DNA of 64,000 nt, taken from Isoetes taiwanensis (taxonomy: Eukaryota; Streptophyta; Lycopodiopsida; Isoetales; Isoetaceae). Shown in pieces: positions 45,560 to 58,800 of this stretch (position 1 is its first letter; each line of letters begins with the position of its first letter). Made by a program: the position numbers and the translations under genes. A model generated the notes under the pieces. It saw only the letters and a program-made list of their open reading frames with translations. It searched no databases and was not told the origin of the DNA. Location of the stretch: assembly GCA_021234155.1 (NCBI GenBank), contig JAJEKV010000066.1, forward strand, positions 4,127,815 to 4,191,814, given 5' to 3'.

Positions 45560-48030
45560 GAAGAGGATGAAACTATTGATCTAACCCGAAACGAAGTCTT
45601 TCGTGACGAGCCGATGCTCGATATGTTGCACGCCTTCAAGAATTACCGACATTGATTTAGATGATGTCTTCGAGGATGGTGGTGGAGAGGATATGGTAGA
45701 AGATGTTGGATACCCTTCGAGGATTGGTCGCGACCGACGATGACCCTATTGTTATCGAAGCGTAAACGCCAGTTATTTCCTGGCGGCTCAACCTCTCGCT
45801 TGTCATGCGTTCGCTAATTCTCAATCTCCAAACCAAGTTCAAGTGGAGCAATGCAAGTGTCTCTCGCTCTATTGAGGTGACATACTTATCAAGTCTTTCT
45901 ATCTTACCACCATCTCCATCTTTTATCTTACCACTCTTAGATGCGCAGGTTATTGCACGAAGATCCTTCCGTGAGAAGAACAATATGCCCTACCGACGGA
46001 TCTCAAGTTAAGAAAAATGATTCAAGCGACCGCCTTGGTTATAAAGTCATACATGCATGTCCAAATGATTGTATGATCTTCTATCCCCTCACGAGCATGA
46101 GAAGTCCACTCATTGTCTCAGATGTAATGAACCGAGATCACAATGACCTAAAGGGAAAAACGGCACCTCGGGAAGGTTATTCGACACTTTCCAATAATCC
46201 CAAGGTATATGCATCACCACTTCTTACAAATAGTTGTAAATTCACTTATTTTTTCTACTTATATGTTGCCTATAATTTATTCTATAGGTTAAAGTTGATG
46301 TTCCTATTTAAAGACATTGGCTAGCCTAATGGACTTCACGGCTACACATGCATCTAGTGATGATGTGATGCGAGTCCCGAAATACAGTAGTTTGGAAGCA
46401 TGTCGATCGACATGGCCCGACTTTGAAAAAGAACCACGTGAACGCGTGCGTTTAGGCCTGGCCACCGGCGGCGTAAACCCATATGGTACACAATCATTGC
46501 ATGGTCTACATGGCCGATGATGATAGTGAACTACAACATACCCCATGGTTGTTGATGAAGAGTGGGCACATTATGATGACTTTATTGATACACCGGAAGA
46601 AAACCAAGTAATTTAGATGTGTACCTAAGAATAATTGTGGATGAGTTACTCCCTTTGTGGAACACAGTATTCAGGTCTCACGATGCCCATAAAAATGACG
46701 CTTTTAATCTTAGAGGTATACTATTGTGGACTATGCATGACTTTCCTGGTTTGCCGAAGTGTTCGGGTTTAAGACATCGGGCACTTCCCTGTATGATATG
46801 GGGGAAAAGTTGCAAGACCGCCACTTCTAAGCATCCTAAGAAAGTAGTATACGAGGGTTTTAGGAAGTATTTTGCCGCCACGCACTCCCTCGTAAAAGCA
46901 ACAATAATTCCCGTGGCAATCAGACTATACGTAACCACCAAGCACTACCATACGAGAATGGGGTGAGCGCTGGGATAAGAAGGAAGAGGGGAAAATCCGC
47001 GAAGGGAAACTGCGGGGCACTCCCCAATGAGGAGGTCGAAATTTTACCTGCAAAGTGAGGATGAGGAATTATAATAGCAGAGGAAGTCACGAGGAGGGAA
47101 GTCTTTATCGCCAATATGAAAAGGAAGTCTGCTTTTATAGACTACCATATTGGACCCGTACCTATCGATTCAACACCTTTTAGACCGATGCATATCTTCA
47201 AGAACGGGGAAACTCTTTATGGAAGCATGTATTTGGTCAAAAAGACACAACAAATGCCGGATGGACCTTAAGGTAAGTAATACAAAGAAAGAGGCATGGA
47301 TCCGAGGTGAAGGGCAACCACTTCCTCCGCAAAAAATGGGTTATTGCTAGGGCTGACCATCGAGCTATTTATGATGATTTAAGGGCCCTTAGAACACCAA
47401 CTGGTTACATGCAATCATTGCGAACCGCATTCACAAGTAGTGGGAGCTCGACCGGTTTAAAGTCCATGATCTGGCATAAGTTCTTGCATATAAGCAATTG
47501 AAGTCCACATATATATGCACTACTATAAAATGTAACCCATAACTTATTTTGTGTTTGATCATGCGCTTCTTCATGCCCCCACCTTTAGGGGAGTTTTAGA
47601 CAAGGGACCATTGGAGGCAATAAGTGCCCTATCAAAGGTCATAAGGTTGTTACCCATGTTGATTTAGTGGTCCCCCGCCTATTTTATTTTGTGGCTAAGT
47701 TTTTGTTTTGGACCTCATAGGTGGATGTGTAAAAAACTATCCGGAAGACGAAAATTGAAGAGATGAAAGTGAAAATGGCAGGGCATGTTGCTTGTTGGAG
47801 AAGGAGTTTCCTCACGAAGCTTTCTTGATGATCAAACCCATCTTTTGGTACATCTTATTGAGGAAGTGGAGCTCATGAACTGTACATGCCGATGGATGTT
47901 TTTCTTGGAAAGGTTTATGAAGGCATTGAAGGATATGGTGCGCCAAAGAGCACGCCCTCAAGGTAGTATGGCGAGGGATGGCTTTGCGAAAGAGTCACTT
48001 TTCTATATGACGTAATATATTTCCGCCATG
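45560..48030 (+). pseudogene. CACTA (En/Spm) transposase TNP2, decayed
   Basis: Blocks in the correct order for plant TNP2 transposases: QLFPGGSTSRLSCVRSLILN with LQTKFKWSNASV (45,770-45,880); YKVIHACPNDCMIFY (46,038-46,085); WPDFEKEPRERVRLGLATGG and VNPYGTQS (46,410-46,500); VDELLPLWN with FNLRGILLWTMHDFPGLPKC (46,628-46,770); KKVVYEGFRKYF; TPTGYMQSLRTAFTSS with GLKSMIWHKFLH (47,390-47,500); and HLIEEVELMNCTCRWMFFLE with RFMKALKDMVR (47,850-47,990). At least six frame changes separate them. The protein would bind subterminal repeats and cut the element ends. Terminal CACTA repeats were not located. Confidence 0.8.
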
Positions 48031-48559
48031 CATCCGGATGCACCTCGCTTATGGAGTGATGAAGGGGCGAAAGATTGTGGGGGTAGTGGCGGAAGGCAAT
48101 GGTATCACGTAATTTCACCGATATGATCATTAAGGTTAATCAATTTCTTCTTTACAATTCGCACCAATGGCAAAATGGATTGCTCGTTATGAGAACGCAA
48201 AGGAAGAAATGGAAGAGAAGAGGCATGAATGGAGACGACATAATAGACGAGCCCAGCACCATGATGGATATGAACCCTTGCCTGGGACAAGATGGAAAGA
48301 GAATGGGTACTACTGCTTTGACCGATGCATATCACAAGGGGAGTATATTACGACTACTGGAATGGGCATACGACAAGGTGTCATGAAAAGGTAGTTGCAA
48401 CAAATTATGTTGATGTCGAAATCGGTATTTTCTTTTGATGTTATTGTATCTATTGACATTAATGGTGCTTTTGACAAGATATATCTTACTCCTCGATATG
48501 GTGGCATGGGACCCACTATCGTGAGTTCTCTTTTGACATACGGAAGACTTGTGATTGCA

Positions 48560-49000
48560 TGAAGAGTCATGGCATCATTCACGATGGAGTTTCAATCAAG
48601 TGTTGCCGATCGTAATCGCCGAAGCCACCTGCGATTGGGCTCGAGGTTAAAGACTATAATGGAGGTGGATGTTGGTGGCAATTTTAAGACCTTCATATTC
48701 GATGTCGATTGGTTTGACCTTCAATTAAGGGGGGCAGGCCCTCAAAGAAAGTATGATAGAACAAGTGGCTTTTTCACGGCCAACTCTAGCAAGATGTACC
48801 TCGGTAGTGAGACGCTTTGTCCTTCCGCATAACCGTGAACAGTACACACATACACATATCCACTTCAAAATTTAGACCATCAAATATCAATCTCACGTCC
48901 AAAATTCTTTGACCAGATTTTTTTTTTTTACCGATCGACAAGACCCAACATGGTGGTTTATCATACAAACTACAATACAGGGGACGCCAATATTCCAAGG
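48560..49000 (+). pseudogene. DUF4216 segment of the CACTA element
   Basis: IMEVDVGGNFKTFIFDVDWF, then a gap, then FTDRQDPTWWFIIQT in another frame. In plant TNP2 proteins a C-terminal DUF4216 domain reads (I/V)-x-E-L-x-Y-x-x-x-x-x-V-x-LF-x-CDW-x-D ... QVFYV-x-DP-x-x-x-W-x-VV-x-KT. Position and order fit the end of the same transposase. Confidence 0.65.
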
Positions 49001-49204
49001 TGTTGTGCTAGAGGAGTCAATAACGTCCCGAAGAGCCCTCGGCAGATCAAGGCATTCAAACTCACCCGAAAAAACGAAAGCATCAAGAGGTTGGACCACC
49101 GTACTCTCATGCAAAGATCTTACACCGGGCAATTCCACGAAAATACGATGTACTTCAGGCATTTTAATACAAATGTTGGCAATGCTAACAATGACGAATC
49201 CTAG

Positions 49205-49795
49205 TTAGCACCTAGAGGAGAGACGATCATTAAATTCTATATGTCAAATATTATGCACATCCTCGATTAATCCTTCTCGATAGGCTATGTCTATTGGTCT
49301 TCGTGCAATAAAACCCATTCAATTCACCTTTTTCTCCCTCCCCTTTTGGTATACATTATAATCTGAGGAATAAAGAACGGCTGAACATGGGCTCAAAGAA
49401 GCCACATAGGCTCAAGCATTGCCTCTAGACTAGAACATGCAAAGAGTCTTCAATGGTATCTTAGTTACTCCGATTTTAACCTTAAAAGCCGGTGCCACCA
49501 CCAGTTAACCTGATCATTGCTTAATTTGATGCTATCCACTAGCTTCTGCTTTGTGGATCACCGCCTACCTTCAAACAAATAATAATAATGGTATTTTTTG
49601 TAGGGTGAACAAGTCCAAATACATAGAGGAAGCATGAGGAGCCTATAGACGTTGAACGCGGTAGGCATTTGCATTTCCCTTTAGGGCCTAACATGCTACC
49701 TAGGGTTCAAACAAGCCTCTTAGGCTCAAGCATTGTCTAGGCTCAAACATGCCCCAAAGATCAAACATGTACACAACAAAAAAAAAAAATAGTTA
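49205..49795. other. No gene; short phrase repeats
   Basis: AGGCTCAAGCATTG occurs near 49,409 and 49,720 with related GCTCAAACATGCC phrases between and after. No coding sequence recognised. Confidence 0.5.
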
Positions 49796-49796
49796 A

Positions 49797-49870
49797 ACCA
49801 CGCCGCTATAACCAAATACGCCGCGATGCGACGATTGACGCCGCATGAATGCATAATTTGGCCGACGCTT
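49797..49870 (+). repeat. Left boundary repeat of the 1.1-kb array
   Basis: ACGCCGCTATAACCAAATAC followed by GCCGCGATGCGACG and GACGCCGCATGAATG. Almost the same phrase, ACGCCGCTATAACAAAATAC, occurs at 61,294 in the same orientation beyond the other end of the array. Confidence 0.7.
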
Positions 49871-49894
49871 AAAACTCATTTCTTAGTTGGGTGA

Positions 49895-52800
49895 ACATGA
49901 GTGGTCTTCTAGTCACGTAACCTTGGTCCCCGTGGCAAGTCGACGCTTCGGAGTCCATTGGCGTAGCCAAATCGCAGCCCGAGAGGGAGGGCGCCCATCC
50001 GGCCCCGTGGCCTTGGGAGAGGAAATTCGGGCAAGCAGCTTCCTGGGGATTTTAGGTCCGTGATCTCAAGGCCAACACCCCCATTCCATCGCCAAGTCAC
50101 GGTACAAGGTCCCGGCCTGACCGACATAAGGGAGAGGGCCTCCAAAAAAACGTAAACCCCGTGGGCTGCCGTGTTCTAGAAGGGTTTTGCGCTTTGGGGC
50201 CGAGACTTGGTCTCTGCTGCACTTGGGACCCTCGCCGAAGCCGCGCAAATGGAGAATACGGAGCAAGGGGAACCGACGGGAGTGAGTTTGGGCCCTGCCC
50301 CTCCTCCGATGTGGCAAGTAGAAGCCTGGGGGCTTTTGGTAAAGGGCAAGACATTCATAAATTCGCAATTAATGCATTGTACCTAAAATAAATTCTGATT
50401 TTTTGCCAGCTGGAATCCTAATCCATTTCCAAAGACAACCCAATTTTCAAATTTTCGAAGGTCTAGGTCAAAGGGTTAGCATTAGAATTGGCCGGGCGCC
50501 CGCCAGTGGCAAACCGAAATGGGCACCCCTTCCCCAAGTCAAACGAGGCCAGGATCTTGGGTGGATCCTCACAAGAGGGGAGAGTCCGACCCCAAGAGAG
50601 GCTGGATCGAAAGTTCCCGGGCAGCCTTTCTGGGCTTCCCCCTCTGTCGCACGCTTAATGACCACCCTCCCCTCGGAGCTCCTGCCCCCTATCCGACCAA
50701 GGATCCTCCGCTCGGGCTCCCTTCTGAAGGCCCAAAAGATTCCGTGACGGGTCCGTCCGAGAACTTGTCAAACCATGGGCCCCCGAGGTCTACCTTGTAG
50801 AAACCGGGCAGTTGTCTTGTCGCTCGCACCGGAGGTTCGAATGGCAAATCGACTCCCGCCAAATCGCCCTAATGGCTAAATTACCCCTAGGAGCAAAGTT
50901 ACAAGGTCGGTTTTGCAAAAGAAAGAAACACTCCCACGCTTACAAGATATCCCGCATCCACATCCTAGGCCAATTGACTACGAAAGTGTGATGGAAGTGA
51001 GCTACGGCGCTTGGAGGTCGGGTGGTCTTCGCCAATGAACTTGGTCCCCTGTGGCAACGCCGACGCTCGAGTCCATTAAGGTAGCCAAATCGCGATTCCT
51101 TAGAGGGGAGGTCGCCTCATCGCCCCCTGGCCTTTGGGGAGAGGAAATTCGGCAAGGTCCGGATTTTAGGGTCCGCGGTCTCTCAAGGCCAACACCCCAC
51201 TCCACGTCAAGTCACGAAATACAAGCAAGGTCCCCAGCCCCCAATCTGACAGGAGAGAGGGCCTCCAAAAACGAAACCCTGTGGGCTGCCGTGTTCTAGA
51301 AGGGTTTGCGCTTTGGGGGCCGAGACTTGGTCTCAAGGTAATCTGGGACCTGCCGGTCGAAGCAGTTTAGAAACACGGAGCAAGGGGAACTGACGAACTG
51401 AGTTTGGGCCTGTCCTCCTCCCGATGGGCAAGTAGAAGTCGGGGGCGCTTTTGCAAAGGCAAGACATTCATAAATTCCGCAATTAATGCATTGTACCTAA
51501 AATAAATTTGATTTTTGTTACCGATTCCTAACCCATTTCCAGCACACAGCCCACCCCTTTCGAAATTTTCTGAGAAGGTCTAGGTCAAAGGGTTAGCTTA
51601 GAACGGTCGGGCAGCCCGCTTGTGGCAACCGAGCTGCACCCTTCCCCAAGTCAAACGAGGCCGATCTGCAGGATCCCTCACAAGAGGGAGAGTCCTAACC
51701 CCAAGAGGCTGATCCAAAAGTTCCCGAGGCAGTACTTTTCCCGCATCATAAACCCCCTCGCCGTGACGCTAATGACCACCCTCCCGAGCCAGCCGGCTTC
51801 CTCTATCCCAATCCACTGATCCTCCGCTCAGGGCCCCTCTTCGAAGGCCCAAAAGATTCCAGATCGGGATCCGAGAACTTGTCAAACCATGGGCCCCCGA
51901 GGCTCCGCCTTTGTAGAAACCGCAAGTTGTCTTGTCGCTCGCACCGGGAGGCTCCGAATGGCAAATCGACCCCGCCAAATCGTCCGAATGGCTTAAATTA
52001 CCCTAGGGAGCAAGTTACAAGGTCGGTTTTGCAAAAGAAAGAAACACTCACGCCCACGACAAGATCCCGCATCCACATCCTAGGCCACCTGACTACGAGT
52101 GTGATGGAAGTGAGCTGCTTTTGGCGCTTCTTTTGAGGTCGGGTGGTCTTCTCTCGCCACGAACTTGGTCCCCGTGGCAACGCCGACGCTCGAGTCCATT
52201 GGCGAGTCAAATCGCACCTTCCTGGAGAGGGAGGTCGCCTCGGCCCGCCCCGGCCTTTGGGAGAGGAAATTCGGGCAAGCAGCCCGGGATTTTAGGGTCC
52301 GCGGTTCTCAAGGGCCAACACCCCCACTCCACGCCAAGTCACGGCCAAGGTCCCGCCTCGACCGACAGGAGAGGGCCTCCAAAACGAAAACCCCGTGGGT
52401 TGCCGTGTTCTAGAAGGGTTTGGCGCTTTTGGGGCCCCAGACTTGGTCTCGTTGCACTTGGGACCGCTGGCCGGGAGCCGCAGCCTTCCAGAATACGAGC
52501 AAGGGGAACCCTGACGGAGCGGAGTTTGGGCCTGTCCTCCTCCGATGTGGCAAGTAGAAGTCTGGGGCGCTTTGCGCTGGGCAAGACATTCATAAATTCC
52601 GCAATTAATGCATTGTACCTAAAATAAATTCTGATTTTTGCCACCGGAATCCTAATCCATTTCCAAAGACACAGCCCAATTTTCGAAAATTTCTGAGAAG
52701 GTCTAGGTCAAAGGGTTAAGATTAGAACGGCCGGGCAGCCCGCTGCTGGCAACCGAAATGCACCCTTCCCCAAGTCAAACGAGGCTGACCTTGCAGGATC

Positions 52801-55800
52801 CTCACAAGAGGGGAGAGTCCCACCCCAAGAGGCGGATCCAAAAAGTTCCCCAGGCAGCCCTTTCCCCGGCAGCCAAGGCCCCTGGCCGCGACGCTTAATG
52901 ACCACCCTCCCGGAGTCCTGCCTCCCCTATCCCACCGCTGGGACCTCCATTCAGGGCCCCTTCTTCGAAGGCCCAAAAGATTCCAGATCGGGTCCCGAGA
53001 ACTTGTCAAACCGCTGGGCCCCCGGAGGTCTAATTTGTAGAAACCGCAGTTGTCTTGTCGCTCGGGCCGGGGAGGTTCTAATGGCAAATCGACCCCCGCC
53101 AAATCGTCCTGAATGGCGAAATTACCCTAGGAGCAAGTTACAAGGTCGGTTTTGCAAAAGAAAGAAACACTCACGCCTTCCACGACAAGATCCCGCATCC
53201 ACATCCTAGGCCAATTGACTACGAAAGTGTGATGGAAGTGAGCTACTTTGGCGCTTCTTGGAGGTCGGGTGGTCTTCCTCGCCACCGAACTTGGTCCCTG
53301 TGGCAACGCCGACGCTTCGAGTCCATTGGCGAGTCAAATCGCGATTCCTGAGAGGGAGGTCGCCTCGTCCGGCCCCCGTGGCCTTGGGAGAGGGAAATCG
53401 GGCAAGCAGCCCCCGGGGATTTTAGGGTCCGCGGCTTCAAGGCCAACACCCCCACTCCACGCCAAGTCACTTGCAAGGTCCCGCCGACCGACAAGGAGAG
53501 GGCCTCCAAAACGAAACCCCGGTGGGTTGCCGTGTTCTAGAAGGGTTTGCGCTTTTGGGGCCGAGACTTGGTCTCTTGCACTTGGGACCCCGCCGAAGCC
53601 GCAGCCGAGAATATGGGAGCAAGGGGAACTGACGGAGCGAGTTTGGGCCTGTCCTCCTCCCCCATGTGGCAAGTAGAAGCTCGGGGGCTTTGCAAAGGGC
53701 AAGACATTCATAAATTCGCAAATTAATGCATTGTACGGTAATAAATTCGATTTTTTTACCAATGGATTCCTAATCCATCTCCAAAGACAATGCCCAATTT
53801 TCAAATTTTCTGAGAAGGTCTAGGGTCAAAAGGTTAGCTTAGGTCAAAGGAATGGAGTTTGATGGGATCCGAAATACTTTTCCCCAAGTCTTGGCTCGAG
53901 GCCGACGACCTTGGTCTAAGATCCCATTGAGAAGGGGAAGGTCCCATAACCCAAGAATGAAGATAAATGATTCCCCGTCATAACTACTAGAATGAAGATA
54001 AATGACCACACCTCCGGGCAGCAAAAAGACTATCCCACCGCTGGTCCTTAGCTTTGGTTGCTTGTGATGATGGTTGTGTTTCCAAGAACTTGTCAAAACA
54101 TATGGATAGCCCCGGGCCCCGAATGCCCTTTGTTCAAACCGATCGCCCCCCAAAGCTGTTTGACACGGATGGCATAATTAATGGTAAATGAACCCGCCAA
54201 ATCGGTCCGAATGGCGAAATTACCCTAGGGAGCAAGTTACGGGTCGGTTTTGCAAAAGAAAGAAACACCACGCCATCCACGATACCGTTCAAGATCCCGC
54301 ATCCACATCCCCGGCCAATTGACTACGAAAGTGTGATGGAAGTGAGCTACTTTGGCGTTTTTGGAGGTCGGGTGGTCTTCTGGCCACTTTAACTTGGTCC
54401 CTGGCAACGCCGACGCTTCGAGTCCATTGGCGAGCCAAATCGCCATTCCGAGAGGGGAGGTCGCCTCGTCCGGCCCCTGTGGCCTTGGGAGAGGAAATTC
54501 GGGGCAAGCAGCCTTCCCGGGATTTTAGGGTCCGTGGTTCAAGGCCAACACCCCCACTCCACGCCAAGTCACAGCCGCTAGGTCCCGCCTCGGACCGACA
54601 AGGAGAGGGCCTCCAAAACGAAACCCCGGTGGGTGCCGTGTTCTAGAAGGGTTTGCGCTTTGGGGCCGAGACTTGGTCTGCTGCACTTGGGACTCCGCCG
54701 GTAAGCCGCAGCCGAATACGGAGCAAGGGGAACCGACGGAGCGAGTTTGGGCCCGTCCTCCTCCGATGTGGCAAGTAGAAGTCGGGGGCTTTGCTGGCAA
54801 GACATTCATAAATTCGCAATTAATGCATTGTACCTAAAAATAAATTCTGATTTTTTGCCACCGATTCCTAATCCATTTCCAAAGACACCCCAATTTTTCT
54901 AAATTTTCTGGAGAAGGTCTAGGTCAAAGGGTTAAGATAGAATGGGTTTGGCAGCCCGCTGTATAACCGAAGCCGCACCCTTCCCCAAGTCAAACGAGGC
55001 CGTGACCTTGCAGGATCCCTCACAAGAGGGGAGAGTCCGGACCCCAAGAGGCGGGATCCAAAAGTTCCCGAGGCAGCCCTTCCCCGGGCAGCCCCCTGGG
55101 TCGCACGCTAATGACCACCTCCCGAGCCCTGCCTCCCTATCCCACCGCTGATCCTCCGCTCAGGGCCCCTTTCGAAGGCCCAAAAGATTCCGTGATCGGG
55201 TCCCGAGAACTTGTCAAAACAAGCTGGGCCCCCCTGGTCGGCCTTTGTAGAAACCGCAGTTGTCTTGTCGCTCGCACCGGGAGGCTCCGAATGGCAAATC
55301 GACTCGCCAAATCGTCCGAATGGCTAAATTACCCTAGGGAGCAAGTTACAAGGTCGGTTTTGCAAAAGAAAGAAACACTCACGCCCCACGACAAGATCCC
55401 GCATCCACATCCTAGGCCAATTGACTACGAAAGTGTGATGGAAGTGAGCTACTTTGGCGCTTGAGGTCGGGTGGTCTTCTCGCCACGAACTTGGTCCCTG
55501 TGGCAACGCCGACGCTCGAGTCCATTGGCGTGAGTCAAATCGCGATTCCTGAGAGGGGAGGTCGCCTGGCCCCGGCCCCGTGGCCTTGGGAGAGGAAATT
55601 CGGGCAAGCAACCGGGGATTTTAGGGTCCGCGGTTCAAGGCCAACACCCCCACTCCACGCCAAGTCACCCGCAAGGTCCCGCCCACTGACAAGGAGAGGG
55701 CCTCCAAAACGAAAACCCCGGGGCTGCCGTGTTCTAGAAGGGTTTGGCGCTTTGGGGCCGACTTGGTCCGCTGCACTTGGGACCCGGCCGAGGAGCCGCA

Positions 55801-58800
55801 GCCGAATACGGAGCAAGGGGAACCGACGGAGCGAGTTTGGGCCCGTCCCTCCTCCGATGTGGCAAGCAGAAGTCGGGGCTTTTGCAAAGGGCAAGACATT
55901 CATAAATTCGCAATTAATGCATTGTACCTAAAATAAATTCTGATTTTTTTGCCACCTGAATCCTAATCCATTTCCAAAGACACAGCCCAATTTTCTAAAA
56001 TTTCTGAGAAGGTCTAGGTCAAAGGGTTAGTGATAGAACGGCCGGGCAGCCCGCCGGTGTGGCAACCGAAGCCGCACCCTTCCCCAAGTCAAACGAGGCC
56101 AGACCTTGCAGGATCCTCACAAGAGGGGAGAGTCCCACCCCAAGAGGCGGGATCCAAAAGTTCCCGAGGCAGCTCTTTCCTCGCGCAGCCCCTGGGGGCC
56201 GACGCTTAATGACCACCCTCCCTGAGCCCTGCCTCCCCTATCCGACCGCTGATCCTCCGCTCAGGGCCCTCTTCGAAGGCCCAAAAGATTCCGTGATCGG
56301 GTCCGAGAACTTGTCAAACCGCAAGGGCGCCCCCGAGGTCTCCGCCTTTGTAGAAACCGGGCAGTTGTCTTGTCGCTCGGCACCGGGAGGTTCGAATGGC
56401 AAATCGACCCTGCCAAATCGTCCGAATGGCGAAATTACCCTAGGGAGCAAGTTACAAGGTCGGTTTTGCAAAAAGAAAGAAACACTCACGCCTCCACGAC
56501 AAGATCCCGCATCCACATCCTAGGCCAATTGACTACGAGTGTGATGGAAGTGAGCTACTTTGGCGCTTGGAGGTCGGGTGGTCTTCTGGCCACGGAACTT
56601 GGTCCCCGTGGCAACGCCGACGCTCGAGTCCATTGGCAGAGTCAAATCGCTGACCCGAGAGGGGAGGTCGCCCGGGCCCGGCCCCCTGGCCTTGGGAGAG
56701 GAAATTCGGGCAAGCAGCCGGGATTTTAGGGTCCGCTCAAGGCCAACACCCCCACTCCACGCCAAGTCACGGGCCGCAAGGTCCCGCCTCGACCGACAAG
56801 GAGAGGGCCTCCAAAACGTGAAACCCCGTGGGGTTGCCGTGTCTAGAAGGGTTTGCGCTTTGGGGGCCGAGACTTGGTCTGCTGCACTTGGGACCTGGCC
56901 GAAGCCGCAGCACCGAAATACGGAGCAAGGGGAACCGACGGAGCGGAGTTTGGGCCCGTCCTCCTCCGATGTGGCAAGTAGAAGTCGGGGGCTTTTGCAA
57001 AGGGCAAGACATTCATAAATTCGCAATTAATGCATTGTACGAAAATAAATTCTGATTTTTTGCTACCGATTCCTAACCCATCTCCAAAGACACAACCCAA
57101 TTTTCGAAATTTTCGAGAAGGTCTAGGTCAAAAGGGTTAGATAGAATGGAGTTTTGGGCAGCCCGCTGTATAAACCGAAGCCGGCACCCTTCCCCAAGTC
57201 AAACGAGGCCAGACCTTGCAGGGATCCTCACAAGAAGGGAGAGTCCTGACCCCAAGAGGCGGGATCCAAAACTTCCCCGAATGCAGATAAATCGCGCCAA
57301 AAGCAAAAGGGCAGACGCTTAATGACCACCCTAGAGCCCTTGCTTATCCCACCATGATCCTCCGCTCAGGGCCCTCTTCGAAGGCCCAAAAGATTCCGAT
57401 CGCCCGAGAACTTGTCAAACATGGATGGTGGTCAACTTGTAGAAACCGCAAGGTCTTGTCGCTCGCACCTGGAGAGTTTAGGGTGGCAAATCGACCCCAA
57501 ATCGTCCGAATGGCGAAACAATTACCCTAGGGAGCAAGTTACAAGGTCGGTTTTGCAAAAGAAAGAAACACTCACGCCTCCACGACAAGATCCCGCATCC
57601 ACATCCTAGGCCAATTGACTACGAAAGTGTGATGGAAGTGAGCTACTTTGGCGCTTTGGGAGGTCGGGTGGTCTTCGCCACGTAACTTGGTCCCCGTGGC
57701 AACGCCGACGCCTCGAGTCCATTGGCGAGTCAAATCGCTGACCGAGAGGGGAGGTCACCTCGTCCCGCCCCGTGGCCTTGGGGAGAGGAAATTCGGGCAA
57801 GCAGCCCGGGATTTTAGGGTCCGTGTCTCAAGGCCAACACCCCCACTCCACGCCAAGTCACGCCTGCAAGGTCCCGCCCGACCGACATGGAGAGGGCCTC
57901 CAAAACGAAAACCCCGTGGGTTGCCGTGTTCTAGAAGGGTTTGGCGCTTTTGGGGCCGGGTAGACTTGGTCTCAAGTTGCACTTGGGACCTGGGCCGAAG
58001 CCGCAGCCGGGAGAATACGGAGCAAGGGAACTGACGGAACGGAGTTTGGGCCCGTCCTCCTCCCCGATGTGGCAAGTAGAAGTCGGGGGGCTTTTGCAGC
58101 TGGCAAGACATTCATAAATTCCGCAATTAATGCATTGTACCTAAAATAAATTCTGATTTTTGCCACCGAATCCTAATCCATTTCCAAAGACACGTTCCCC
58201 AATTTTTCTAAATTTTCTGAGAAGGTCTAGGTCAAAGGGTTAAGATTAGAATCGGTCGGGCAGCCCGCTGTAGTGGCAAACCGAAATGCACCCTTCCCCA
58301 AGTCAAACGAGGCCAGACCTTGCAACATCCCTCACAAGAGGGAGAGTCCTGACCCCAAGAGGCGGATCCAAAAGTTCCCCGAGGCAGCCCTTCCCGCGCC
58401 CCTGGGTCGCGACGCTAATGACCACCCTCCCTGAGCCCTGCCCCCTATCCCACCGTTGATCCTCCGCTCAGGGCCCTCTTCGAAGGCCCAAAAGATTCCA
58501 GGATCGGGTCCGAGAACTTGTCAAACCGCTGGGCCCCCGAGGCCTTTTTGTAGAAACCGCAGCAGTCTTGTCGCTCGCACCGGGAGGCCCTCGAATGGCA
58601 AATCGACCCCCAAATCGTCCTAATGGCTAAATTACCCTAGGGAGCAAGTTACAAGGTCGGTTTTGCAAAAGAAAGAAACACTCACGCCCCACGACAAGAT
58701 CCCGCATCCACATCCTAAGCCAATTGACTACGAAAGTGTGATGGAAGTGAGCTACTTTGGGGCTTCTTGAGGTCGGGTGGTCTTCCGCCACGGAACTTGG

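Noticed and set aside
39592-49200. Giant-virus insertion, because SNF2, SET and nuclease-like pieces occur
   Set aside because: The pieces look plant-like (B3, TNP2), no viral core gene was seen, and transposon capture explains them better.
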